NCBI RefSeq assembly: GCF_900100045.1
Contig: NZ_FNEA01000017.1
Coordinates: 1 to 64,000, forward strand
Direction of reading: 5' to 3'
DNA: 64,000 nt
Source: Paracoccus denitrificans
Lineage (GTDB): Bacteria; Pseudomonadota; Alphaproteobacteria; Rhodobacterales; Rhodobacteraceae
The position numbers were made by a program, and so were the translations under genes. Below, in pieces: positions 8,241-15,344 of the stretch (within the stretch, counting starts at the first letter, position 1; each line of letters starts with the position of its first letter). Below the pieces are notes generated by a model. That model searched no databases, was not told where the DNA came from, and saw only the letters and a program-made list of their open reading frames with translations.

Positions 8241-8690
8241 ATGGAACACGAAGCGGTGAAGATTCATGACCTGACGATCGGCGAACTGGCCGAAAGGTCC
8301 GGGTGCACCGTGCCGACGATCAGGTTCTATGAGCAGATCGGCCTTATCCCCAAGGCCGCGCGCAGCGCGGGCGGCCGGCGGGTCTATTCCCGGCAGGATG
8401 TCGGGCTGCTGAACTTTATCCGCCGCTGTCGCGACTTCGGCTTTTCGGTCGGGCAGGTGCGCGATCTGGTCGCCCTTTCGACCAGCCGCGACCGCGATTG
8501 CTTCGAGGCGCGAAACCTGGCGCAATTCCATCTTGGCAGCCTGCGCGACAAGATCGCCGAGATGCGCGAACTGGAAAGGAGCCTCAAGGCATTCGTCCGG
8601 CGCTGCGATGTCGAATGCGCCGGCGGACCTGCAGCCGAATGCGTGATCCTGGGCGATCTTGCGACACAGCGACAGGACGGTGCCTGCTGA
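8241..8690 (+). CDS. MerR-family metal-responsive regulator
   Basis: A 149-aa regulator. The HTH is IGELAERSGCTVPTIRFYEQ, followed by the wing GGRRVYSRQDVGLLNFIRRC and a coiled-coil dimerisation helix. The C-terminal end has three cysteines in CDVECAGG...ECVIL, the position of the metal-binding loop in MerR/ZntR-type sensors. Start chosen at 8241, with GAGGAG about 10 bp upstream; the open frame continues upstream through the operator. It is divergent from the cysteine-rich membrane protein gene, its likely target. Confidence 0.85.
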   Translation: MEHEAVKIHDLTIGELAERSGCTVPTIRFYEQIGLIPKAARSAGGRRVYSRQDVGLLNFIRRCRDFGFSVGQVRDLVALSTSRDRDCFEARNLAQFHLGSLRDKIAEMRELERSLKAFVRRCDVECAGGPAAECVILGDLATQRQDGAC

Positions 8691-8704
8691 CCCTCGGCCG
8701 GATT

Positions 8705-8820
8705 GCCTTACCTCGCCGCCCAAGCAGCGACAGTTGGCGGATATGGACCAGCTCGGCCGGCAGCACCGCCAGCGCGAAGGGCAGGATGGCGAGGGAGTTC
8801 CGCGTCCCCCAGGAAAAGGC
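8705..8820 (-). pseudogene. Remnant of a bile acid:sodium symporter/arsenite-permease-like gene
   Basis: Translating the minus strand from 8820 gives a readable membrane-protein fragment, AFSWGTRNSLAILPFALAVL, continuing PAELVHIRQLSLLG. This resembles the C-terminal GTRNS-VLPLALALP segment of the bile acid:sodium symporter family, often linked to arsenic or metal operons. No start or upstream domain is present, and the frame runs on into non-homologous residues behind merR. I read it as a decayed tail of a deleted transporter. The identification is by eye only. Confidence 0.35.
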
Positions 8821-8854
8821 GTGACAGAACCCTTTCCGGGGGTCATCCTGTCAC
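8821..8854. repeat. Inverted repeat next to transporter remnant
   Basis: GTGACAG (8821-8827) and CTGTCAC (8848-8854) form perfect 7-bp arms around a 20-bp loop. They border the pseudogene fragment and precede the VOC gene. This may be a stem-loop or an operator; function unknown. Confidence 0.35.
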
Positions 8855-8983
8855 GGTCTGAAACAGGTCAGGCTCGGGAAGGTTGGCCCGGCCCCCGCCA
8901 TGCGGGTCCTTCCGCTGCAAGGGTAGCGGCCCAAGACTATCAAGGCGCGTGCGTGGTGCAGGCGCCGATAGCGGGGTGTCGAC

Positions 8984-9409
8984 ATGAAGCCACGAATTTC
9001 CGTCCTGACGCTGGGCGTCGCCGATCTTGAACGATCCCTTGCCTTTTATCGCGACGGCCTTGGGCTGCCGACCGAAGGCATCGTCGGTCGCGAGTTCGAG
9101 CATGGCGCGGTTGCGTTCTTCGACCTGTCGGGCGGGCTCAAGCTCGCGATCTGGGCGCAAGACGATATTGCCCACGACAGCGGCCTGCCGAAGCGTCCGG
9201 TCAGTCCGACCGCCTTTACCATCGGCCACAACGTCCTGCGCAGGGAAGAGGTCGACGAGATCATGCGGGCGGCGCAGCACGCCGGCGCCGATATCGTCAA
9301 GACCGCGCAAGAGACGTTCTATGGCGGCTATGCCGGGTATTTCCGCGACCCCGACGGGCATTTGTGGGAAATCGTCTGGAACCCGCAATTGCCCCCTGCG
9401 GATGCCTGA
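8984..9409 (+). CDS. VOC-family (glyoxalase-like) protein
   Basis: A 141-aa protein with the beta-alpha-beta-beta-beta repeats of the vicinal oxygen chelate fold. Residues 8-30 read LTLGVADLERSLAFYRDGLG, and the C-terminus FRDPDGHLWEIVWNP holds the usual metal-ligand glutamate. VOC proteins include glyoxalases, dioxygenases and antibiotic-binding proteins, so the reaction cannot be named. A weak GGGGTG precedes the start. It stands alone between the metal-resistance pair and a convergent gene, followed by a strong hairpin. Confidence 0.85.
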   Translation: MKPRISVLTLGVADLERSLAFYRDGLGLPTEGIVGREFEHGAVAFFDLSGGLKLAIWAQDDIAHDSGLPKRPVSPTAFTIGHNVLRREEVDEIMRAAQHAGADIVKTAQETFYGGYAGYFRDPDGHLWEIVWNPQLPPADA

Positions 9410-9431
9410 CCATCGGCGGCGCAATGCTCCT

Positions 9432-9467
9432 GGACCCTTGCCCGGCATGTCGGGCAAGGGAAGGTCC
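9432..9467. terminator. Bidirectional hairpin terminator
   Basis: CCCTTGCCCG (9435-9444) and CGGGCAAGGG (9451-9460) form a perfect 10-bp stem with a 6-nt loop, flanked by GGACC/GGTCC that can extend the pairing. It lies between the convergent VOC gene (ends 9409) and the 500-aa secreted protein gene (ends 9524). No U-tract. Confidence 0.65.
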
Positions 9468-9523
9468 GCCCCGTTTCTGCACGAGGTTGCGCAGCCCCGC
9501 CGCATCCGGCGGGGCCGTCTGGA

Positions 9524-11026
9524 TCAGGGTTGCGAGGTGGCCGGACCCATGGGCTGGCCGTTGACGGTGAAGGGGCCGCCGCCCTCGGGCATCTGGATGT
9601 CCCAGACATTCTCGCCGCTGGCGCCGGGCTTGGCCATGGCGCGGGCCATGCGCAGCATCATCAGCGGCTGGCCGGCCTGTTCGGGCGGGGCTGCGGCCAG
9701 CGCCTCCTCGACCTTGTCGAGCCCCGTCGCCGTGATCAGCGCCGAACCGGAGGGCGGCGCGGCCGGCCCCGCCGCGACATCGGCGCGATAGTCGATCTGA
9801 TAGCCGTCGCCCTTGATCTGCGACGGCGCAAGTTTCAGATCGAACGAGCCGCGGGGCAGCAAGGCCGCCTGCAACTGCTCGGGGACCAGCTTGGCGAAGG
9901 GCTCCTCGGCGGTCAGGTCGAAGCCCTCGATCAGCATCCTGGCCGGCGCAGCAAGATCGAAGTCCGAGGCGGTGAAGTCCAGCGTCACCTCTTGCGGCAG
10001 GATCGGCGCCACCCACGGCGGCAGCACGCCTTCCGGCACGGTCACGCCCGACAGCGCGACCTGCTCTTGCAGGCGGCCGTCGGGGGTGGCCCCGGACATG
10101 CCGATCGTCACCTTGGTCGAGGCAAGGCCGAACTCGCCCAGCGGAGAGCCGATCTTCAGGTCGCGCACCGTCGCATCCATCGACAGATCGTCCCACAGCG
10201 GCATGGCAGCGCTGAGCTTGTCGCGCAGCGCGTCCTGCGAGCCCTTGATCAACTCGCCGGAGGGATGGGCGACGAACCAGGCCAGCAGCGAGAGCATGCC
10301 TTCGGTGCGCGCGCCGGTGATCTGGCCGCTGCCGTCATAGCTGGGCGCGGTTATCTGGATCTGCATCGGCTGGCCGCCCGGACCCATCAGGATTTCCTGC
10401 GACTGCTCCAGCCCCTCGGCCGTGAAGCTCATGGCCTGGTCGACCCCGCCGGCCTTGCCGGGCGCGCCGGTCAGGGACATCTCCATCCGTGCGGTGCGCT
10501 GGTGATCGCGCGATATGACCTGCGGTTCGGCCGGCGGTTCCTGCGCCTCCGCCTCGGGATCGGGTGCCAGCGGCGGCGCATATTGCACCGAGTCGATGAC
10601 GTAATCCGTCATCACCGATGTCTGCTCGCGAAAGCTCATCAGCGCCTCGTCCCAGATGCCGGTGGATTCGACCTTGGTCGAACCCTTCTGCTCGAACATC
10701 TTGGGCACCACCACCGACCAACTGAACGTCTGATCCTCGCTGACGCCCCAACTGCCGTCGCCATTGTCGGTCAGTTGATAGGTCAGGGCCGAAACGCTGA
10801 CCTGGGCCTGCTCGGCGGGGACCTGCGCCAGCAGCGGCGCCGGGTCGATCCTCAGCTCATAGCTTTCGCCCTGGGGGGTGACGCTGACCACGCCCTCGGT
10901 GCCGCCGAAATAGGTCTGAAAAACGCCTCTCAGCCGCAGGGCGCCTTCCTCGGTGGCGGGCACCGCCCAGGCAGCCGAGACCGGGCAGATCGCCAGAAAT
11001 GCAACAAGGCCTTGTCTCAAAAACAT
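9524..11026 (-). CDS. Secreted/periplasmic protein of unknown function (500 aa)
   Basis: A 500-aa protein with a signal peptide (residues 1-22, cleavage likely after SAAWA). The body alternates charged beta-rich stretches with short low-complexity spacers such as PEAEAQEPPAEPQ near residue 160, and ends in an Asn/Gly/Pro-rich tail. The composition recalls periplasmic proteins of the YdgA or DUF2125 kind, but I cannot assign a family. It is monocistronic: a hairpin terminator follows, and 138 bp separate it from the upstream VOC gene. No catalytic motif or membrane anchor beyond the signal peptide was seen. Confidence 0.7.
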   Translation of the reverse strand: MFLRQGLVAFLAICPVSAAWAVPATEEGALRLRGVFQTYFGGTEGVVSVTPQGESYELRIDPAPLLAQVPAEQAQVSVSALTYQLTDNGDGSWGVSEDQTFSWSVVVPKMFEQKGSTKVESTGIWDEALMSFREQTSVMTDYVIDSVQYAPPLAPDPEAEAQEPPAEPQVISRDHQRTARMEMSLTGAPGKAGGVDQAMSFTAEGLEQSQEILMGPGGQPMQIQITAPSYDGSGQITGARTEGMLSLLAWFVAHPSGELIKGSQDALRDKLSAAMPLWDDLSMDATVRDLKIGSPLGEFGLASTKVTIGMSGATPDGRLQEQVALSGVTVPEGVLPPWVAPILPQEVTLDFTASDFDLAAPARMLIEGFDLTAEEPFAKLVPEQLQAALLPRGSFDLKLAPSQIKGDGYQIDYRADVAAGPAAPPSGSALITATGLDKVEEALAAAPPEQAGQPLMMLRMARAMAKPGASGENVWDIQMPEGGGPFTVNGQPMGPATSQP

Positions 11027-11164
11027 GTTCTAATATTCCTTCGCAATCGTTCGTCGTCTTTTCGCAGAACTTCCAGGACAGGAAGATGACAGAAGGACGT
11101 CTTGAAGGGCAACCGCGTTCTTGACCCCATCCGCGCGGCTGAATACCCGGCTCCTCGTCGCCTC

Positions 11165-11578
11165 TCAGGCCTTTTCGTCCACCTTCGGCCACCAGGTGCC
11201 AAAGCACCACAGATTGCCCTCGGGGTCGCGGCAGATGAATTCGCGGCTGCCATAATCGCGGTCGGTCAGCCCCTCCTCGATCACCGCGCCGGCGGCCTGG
11301 GCGCGGGCGAACATCGCGTCAACGTCGTCCACGGCGATATAAAGCGACCTGCCGCCCTGCCCCGACGGCCGGCCCACCATCTCGCCATAGGCGTCGTCCC
11401 TGTCGCCGCCGCACATGATCATGGACGAGCCGAAGGCCAGCTCGGCATGGGCGACCTTGTCGCCCTCCATGTATTTCGCATGGGTGGTGAAGCCGAAGGC
11501 CCGTTCCAGCCATTCGATCATCATGGCCGCATTGCGAAAGCGGAAGGTCGGATAGATGCGCGGAGCCTCAGGCATCAT
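11165..11578 (-). CDS. VOC-family protein (PhnB/bleomycin-resistance-like)
   Basis: A 137-aa VOC protein: IYPTFRFRNAAMMIEWLERAFGF at the start, the central AHAELAFGSSMIM strand, and a terminal YGSREFICRDPEGNLW motif with the metal-site glutamate region. This subgroup is often annotated as glyoxalase or PhnB-like. Two ATGs (11578 and 11575) follow a GGAGGA site; either could be used. It lies in the same orientation as the SRPBCC gene 142 bp upstream, so co-transcription is possible. Substrate unknown. Confidence 0.85.
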   Translation of the reverse strand: MMPEAPRIYPTFRFRNAAMMIEWLERAFGFTTHAKYMEGDKVAHAELAFGSSMIMCGGDRDDAYGEMVGRPSGQGGRSLYIAVDDVDAMFARAQAAGAVIEEGLTDRDYGSREFICRDPEGNLWCFGTWWPKVDEKA

Positions 11579-11719
11579 GCGTTCCTCCTTTGATGGATGA
11601 TCCAGAATGACATGCTGCCACCGTCACCGTCTTGAAGAAAATGTCGCCGGGCAAGCGGGTCCGGCGCCGGACCGCCCGGGACCCGACGACGGAACAGGGC
11701 AGGCACCTGCAGGCAGCGG

Positions 11720-12166
11720 CTATTTATAGAAGCCCTCGCGCAGGTTGATGCCGTGTTCAAGCCAGGCCTTCATGGCGCAGATCATCCCGGTCCAGCCCTC
11801 GCAATTGCCCAGGCAGCTCTTGAGCCCAGCCTCGCTGTCCGGCCAGCCGTATTCGCTGATCCGCACCAGTGTGCGCCCGTCCTCCAGCGGCTGGAAGGTC
11901 ATGGTCACGGTGGTCCAGATCCGTGGCTCGCCCTCGGCCTCCCATTGCAGGACGATCCGCTCGTTCGGCACGACCTCCTGCACCAGCACCGGGAAGGCGC
12001 CGGGGAAATCGTGGAAATCCCAAGTCACCTCGGCGCCGGCGACCAGGCGCCCCTTCGCCCCGCCCGTGGTAAAGAACTTCGACAGCCTGTCGGGATTCAC
12101 GACGGCCTCGAACACTTCCGCGACCGGCTTCGCGATCCGGCCGCCGACGGTGAATTTCAGTTCCAT
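11720..12166 (-). CDS. SRPBCC/AHSA1-family protein
   Basis: A 148-aa START-like (AHSA1) protein with IAKPVAEVFEAVVNPDRLSKFF near the N-terminus and the C-terminal CLGNCEGWTGMICAMKAWLEHG, the helix that closes the hydrophobic pocket. A GGAGGA ribosome site precedes the ATG. It is divergent from an ArsR regulator with a perfect 20-bp palindrome between them; ArsR-AHSA1 pairs are common, with the regulator repressing both. The ligand is unknown. Confidence 0.85.
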   Translation of the reverse strand: MELKFTVGGRIAKPVAEVFEAVVNPDRLSKFFTTGGAKGRLVAGAEVTWDFHDFPGAFPVLVQEVVPNERIVLQWEAEGEPRIWTTVTMTFQPLEDGRTLVRISEYGWPDSEAGLKSCLGNCEGWTGMICAMKAWLEHGINLREGFYK

Positions 12167-12196
12167 GCGACATTCCTCCTTGTCCTCTGCTCAATT

Positions 12197-12216
12197 ATGT
12201 TATAAATTTATAACAT
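12197..12216. promoter_or_regulatory. ArsR operator: perfect 20-bp palindrome over the start codon
   Basis: Arms ATGTTATAAA and TTTATAACAT abut with no spacer. The right arm covers the first two bases of the ArsR start codon (12215). It is AT-rich in GC-rich surroundings and lies between the divergent ArsR and SRPBCC genes, the position expected for an autoregulatory operator. Confidence 0.8.
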
Positions 12217-12574
12217 GTCAACCGAAGATCAGGACGATGCGCTGTTCAAGGCGCTGGGGCACCGGGCGCGCCGGCAATTGCTGGACCTGCTGAAGAACGG
12301 GCCGAAAACCACCGGCGGGCTGTGCGAGGCGCTGCCGCAACTGGATCGCTGCACGGTCATGCAGCATCTGCGGGTGCTGGAGACGGCCGGGCTGGTCGTG
12401 GTCGAGCGGCGGGGGCGCGAAAGGTGGAATCACCTCGACGCGCTGCCCATCCATGCCCTGCACGAACGTTGGATCGGCCCCTATGCCGCATATGCAGCCC
12501 AGATGCTCAACGGCTTGAGGCAAGAGGTCGAAGGCAGGCAACCGCAGAATCGCGACGAATCCCTGCCGGGCTAG
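12215..12574 (+). CDS. ArsR-family transcriptional regulator
   Basis: A 119-aa winged-helix repressor beginning with FKALGHRARRQLLDLL, then TTGGLCEALPQLDRCTVMQHL as the recognition helix and ETAGLVVVERRGRERWN as the wing. It lacks the ELCVCDL cysteine pair of arsenic sensors, so it belongs to the non-metal group paired with AHSA1 proteins. There is no ribosome site: the palindromic operator runs into the ATG, which suggests leaderless translation or use of the space for repression. Confidence 0.87.
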   Translation: MSTEDQDDALFKALGHRARRQLLDLLKNGPKTTGGLCEALPQLDRCTVMQHLRVLETAGLVVVERRGRERWNHLDALPIHALHERWIGPYAAYAAQMLNGLRQEVEGRQPQNRDESLPG

Positions 12575-12595
12575 CCCATGCCGCCCGCGGAGGCA

Positions 12596-13066
12596 TCAGC
12601 CAGCCAACCCGTCCTGACGCCCGAACTCCGAAAGCCGGTTCAGATCAGCGCGCAACTGGTCCGGGTCTGACAGCGCCGCCTCGATCTCGGCATGGAGTCG
12701 CCGCCAGATCGGCACCGCCCCGCCCAGGACCGCCCGGCCGGCCGGCGTCAGCCGCAGCCGGCGCGCGCGCCTGTCCGCCGGATCGGGCGCCGTTTCGACA
12801 AGACTTCGACGTTCTAACGGCTTGAGATTGGCCGTCAGGGTGGTCCTGTCCATCGCCAGCAGCGCCGCCACGCTGCCAAGGGTCGGCGGCTCCGGCCGGT
12901 TCAGCGACATCAGCAAAGAGAACTGTCCGCTGGAAATGCCCGCCGGTTTCAGCGCGATATCGAAGCGTCGCGCCAGCGCACGCGCCGCCCGCTGCGCATG
13001 CAGGCACAGGCAGGTGTCGCGCACCATGAGCGTGGTCTCGAAGGCAAGGTCGACAGCAGCGGGCAT
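12596..13066 (-). CDS. MarR-family transcriptional regulator
   Basis: A 156-aa MarR protein: RDTCLCLHAQRAARALARRFD at the dimer helix, TLGSVAALLAMDRTTLTANL as the HTH, and the ETAPDPADRRARRLRLT wing. The frame extends to an ATG at 13114, but a GTTGATATCAAC palindrome lies in that extension and homologues usually begin 10-15 residues before the VRDTC motif. MPAAV at 13066 is therefore preferred, although no ribosome site is seen for either. It is divergent from two VOC genes, likely targets. Its 3' end is 21 bp from the convergent ArsR gene. Confidence 0.8.
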   Translation of the reverse strand: MPAAVDLAFETTLMVRDTCLCLHAQRAARALARRFDIALKPAGISSGQFSLLMSLNRPEPPTLGSVAALLAMDRTTLTANLKPLERRSLVETAPDPADRRARRLRLTPAGRAVLGGAVPIWRRLHAEIEAALSDPDQLRADLNRLSEFGRQDGLAG

Positions 13067-13096
13067 CTGAAAGGTTGACAGCGGCGGGTTCCATAC

Positions 13097-13108
13097 GTTG
13101 ATATCAAC
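13097..13108. promoter_or_regulatory. MarR operator candidate
   Basis: GTTGATATCAAC is a perfect 12-bp palindrome 31 bp upstream of the preferred MarR start and 63 bp upstream of the first VOC gene. A site here could control both divergent transcripts. Confidence 0.55.
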
Positions 13109-13170
13109 CTGCATGAGGCCGCGTCAATCGGCGCCGCCAGGGGACCCGATGCGAAAGGAGCCAGGTCGCC

Positions 13171-13566
13171 ATGACCGCGATGCAGCCATTCCTGATGTTC
13201 CAGGGCGGCCATGCCGAACAGGCGATGGCGCTTTATGTCTCGCTCTTCGACGATGGCGAGGTGCTGGATGTCACGCGCTGGCAAAAGGACGAGCCGGGGG
13301 CAGAGGGCAGCATCAAGCTGGCCCGCTTCACCGCCGCCGGGCAGAGCGTTCTGGCCAGCGACAGCCCGGTCAAGCACGCCTTCGATTTCACGCCCTCCTG
13401 GTCCTTCTTCGTCGATTGCGCGTCCGGCGAGGAACAGGAACGGCTCTTCGCCGCGCTTTCGGAGGGCGGCGAGGTGTTGATGCCGCCCGGCGACTACGGC
13501 TTCAGCAAGCGTTTCGCCTGGGTCGCCGACCGTTTCGGCGTGTCCTGGCAACTCAATCTCGCATGA
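13171..13566 (+). CDS. VOC-family protein (PhnB/UbiG-like fold)
   Basis: A 131-aa protein starting MQPFLMFQGGHAEQAMALYVSLF, the signature of the 3-demethylubiquinone methyltransferase-like (PhnB) branch of the VOC superfamily. The end, DYGFSKRFAWVADRFGVSWQL, matches the family's closing strand. AAGGAG precedes the ATG. It is first of a two-gene unit with a second paralogue 25 bp downstream. Members are mostly uncharacterised. Confidence 0.85.
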   Translation: MTAMQPFLMFQGGHAEQAMALYVSLFDDGEVLDVTRWQKDEPGAEGSIKLARFTAAGQSVLASDSPVKHAFDFTPSWSFFVDCASGEEQERLFAALSEGGEVLMPPGDYGFSKRFAWVADRFGVSWQLNLA

Positions 13567-13590
13567 CGCGGCGAAAGAAAGGAGACGACA

Positions 13591-14037
13591 ATGAAGATCG
13601 TGACCAGCCTGAGCTTCCAGGGCCAGTGCCGCGAGGCGTTCGAGTTCTACGCCGAGGTGCTGGGCGGCAAGATCACCGCAGCCATGCCCTATGGCGACGG
13701 CCCGCCCGGCATGCCGATCACCGACGAGAAATACAAGACCTGGCTGATGCATTGCTGGCTTGAGGTCGGCGACCAGGCGCTGATGGGCGCCGATATGGAC
13801 GCGGCCTGGGCTCCCAATATCGACAAGCCCAAGAACGGCTTCGACGTCACCCTGCATACCGAGGACGGGGACGAGGGCCGGCGCTGGTTCGACCGCCTGT
13901 CCGAAGGCGGCAAGGCGGTGATGCCCTTCGGCGAGACCTTCTGGTCACCCGGCTTCGGCTCGCTGATCGACCGTTTCGGCGTCCCGTGGATGATCAACAC
14001 CATACCCTCGGCCGGCTGGCAGCCTTCGCAGGGCTGA
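13591..14037 (+). CDS. VOC-family protein (PhnB-like)
   Basis: A 148-aa paralogue of the preceding protein: SFQGQCREAFEFYAEVLGG at the N-terminus and ETFWSPGFGSLIDRFGVPWMIN at the C-terminus. A GGAG ribosome site precedes it. The two share the fold but differ markedly, so the duplication is not recent. Followed by a hairpin before the convergent beta-propeller gene. Confidence 0.87.
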   Translation: MKIVTSLSFQGQCREAFEFYAEVLGGKITAAMPYGDGPPGMPITDEKYKTWLMHCWLEVGDQALMGADMDAAWAPNIDKPKNGFDVTLHTEDGDEGRRWFDRLSEGGKAVMPFGETFWSPGFGSLIDRFGVPWMINTIPSAGWQPSQG

Positions 14038-14078
14038 TCCCGTGACCTGAAGCTCCGCCAGGGCCGAGCCCGGACGAT

Positions 14079-14105
14079 CCCGCCGGCGATAGGATTGCCG
14101 GCGGG
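14079..14105. terminator. Hairpin between convergent genes
   Basis: CCCGCCGGC (14079-14087) and GCCGGCGGG (14097-14105) form a perfect 9-bp stem around a 9-nt loop, between the VOC gene (ends 14037) and the beta-propeller gene (ends 14128). No T-run, so bidirectional function is inferred from position. Confidence 0.55.
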
Positions 14106-14127
14106 TCGCTCTCGACATCAGGCGGGG

Positions 14128-15282
14128 CTATTCTCCGCCCTCGCCCAACCGCTCCAGGTCAACCCGGATCACCGAATCCATCGCGCCCTCGCGATAATCG
14201 GGATGCTCCTTGTCATGCGGCGCCTTCACCGTCACGAACAGCGTCCGGCCGTCCTCGCCGACCTCAAGGCTGTTGGGATTCGTCGGCAGGGACAGGCGCT
14301 GCTTGACCGCATAGTCCCCCGCATCGATTACCGCCAACCCGCCGGTGCCGGCCTTTTCCCCGCGCCAGGTGGCATAGATCTCGGACCGCGCCGGGTTGTA
14401 GGCCACATCCAGCGTACCGGGGCCGACCGGAACCTGCGCGGCAACCTTGCCGCTGGCGATGTCGAAGACGTAGAGCGCGCCCTTGTCGGCATCGGCCGCG
14501 AACAGGCGCTGGCCTTCGGCATCGATCGCCAGATTGACGAAGAAATGCTGCGAGGCGTCCTCGCCCTCTTCGGTCGTGTCGCCGGTCGAGATCGCACCGA
14601 CCCGCTCGCCACTGGCGGCGTCGATCACCGCGATCTCCTCGATGCCGCCGCCGCCGGCATAGAAGCGCCCTGCCCCGGCGTCATAGGCCGCCCCGGCGGT
14701 CCAGAGCCCGCCCTCGATCCGGTGCAGCAACTCGCCCGCCCTGGTGTCGACGATCCAGGTCACGCCCTTGCGGCCGGGGCTGGTCACGAAGGCGAGGCCC
14801 TTTTCCTCGTCCAGCACGATCATGCGGGTATGCTCGAAGCCCTCGCCCTCGGGCTGGCCGAGCTGGATGGTGTCGAGGATCTGCCCGCCCCGCGCATCGA
14901 TCACGGTCAGCGAGCCGTCCAGCGTATTGCCGGCATAGAGCCGCCCCGCGCTGCGATCCAGCGCCAGCGCGAAGGGCCGGCGCGGCAGCTGGATCCGGCG
15001 GATCGGGCGCAGGTCGTTCGCGTCCAGCACATGGATGAAGCCCGCCGAGCCCTTGTCGAAGGAGGGCACCGAGGCGACGAAGACCAGCCCCGCCTCGGCC
15101 CAATGCACCACCTCATAGGCGCCGGCGATGCTGTCGGTGCGGATCACCGCGGGGGCGAACTGGGCCGCCGTCAGGGCCGCGGGTTCGGTCGGCGCATCCT
15201 GCGCGGCGGCGGGCATGGCCAGGGCCAGTGCCATCAAAGCGGGCAGCGCCATGCGCCATCTCGTCCGGGTCTTGGGGGTCAT
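14128..15282 (-). CDS. Secreted YncE-like beta-propeller protein
   Basis: A 384-aa exported protein with a signal peptide (MALPALMALALAMPAAAQDA). The repeat units have the pattern A-xx-RLYAGN-x-DGSLTVIDARGG, the YVTN/YncE propeller signature, covering about seven blades. The start at 15282 has AGGAG at the right distance; an ATG two codons upstream is too close to it. It is last in a minus-strand run with MacB and HlyD-like genes and a TonB receptor. YncE-type propellers are often encoded with iron or siderophore receptors, but their role is not settled. Confidence 0.82.
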   Translation of the reverse strand: MTPKTRTRWRMALPALMALALAMPAAAQDAPTEPAALTAAQFAPAVIRTDSIAGAYEVVHWAEAGLVFVASVPSFDKGSAGFIHVLDANDLRPIRRIQLPRRPFALALDRSAGRLYAGNTLDGSLTVIDARGGQILDTIQLGQPEGEGFEHTRMIVLDEEKGLAFVTSPGRKGVTWIVDTRAGELLHRIEGGLWTAGAAYDAGAGRFYAGGGGIEEIAVIDAASGERVGAISTGDTTEEGEDASQHFFVNLAIDAEGQRLFAADADKGALYVFDIASGKVAAQVPVGPGTLDVAYNPARSEIYATWRGEKAGTGGLAVIDAGDYAVKQRLSLPTNPNSLEVGEDGRTLFVTVKAPHDKEHPDYREGAMDSVIRVDLERLGEGGE

Positions 15283-15344
15283 CGTCATTCTCCTGTTCGT
15301 GGGCCGCAGGCAGCGGCAGATCAACGGAAAGGTGGGCGGGAACA

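Noticed and set aside
8659..9030. 123-aa plus-strand frame after merR
   Set aside because: Runs antisense to the transporter remnant and into the VOC start; composition not protein-like.
13067..13114. Longer N-terminus for the MarR protein
   Set aside because: The extension contains the GTTGATATCAAC operator candidate, and homologues of this type begin nearer to the VRDTC motif.
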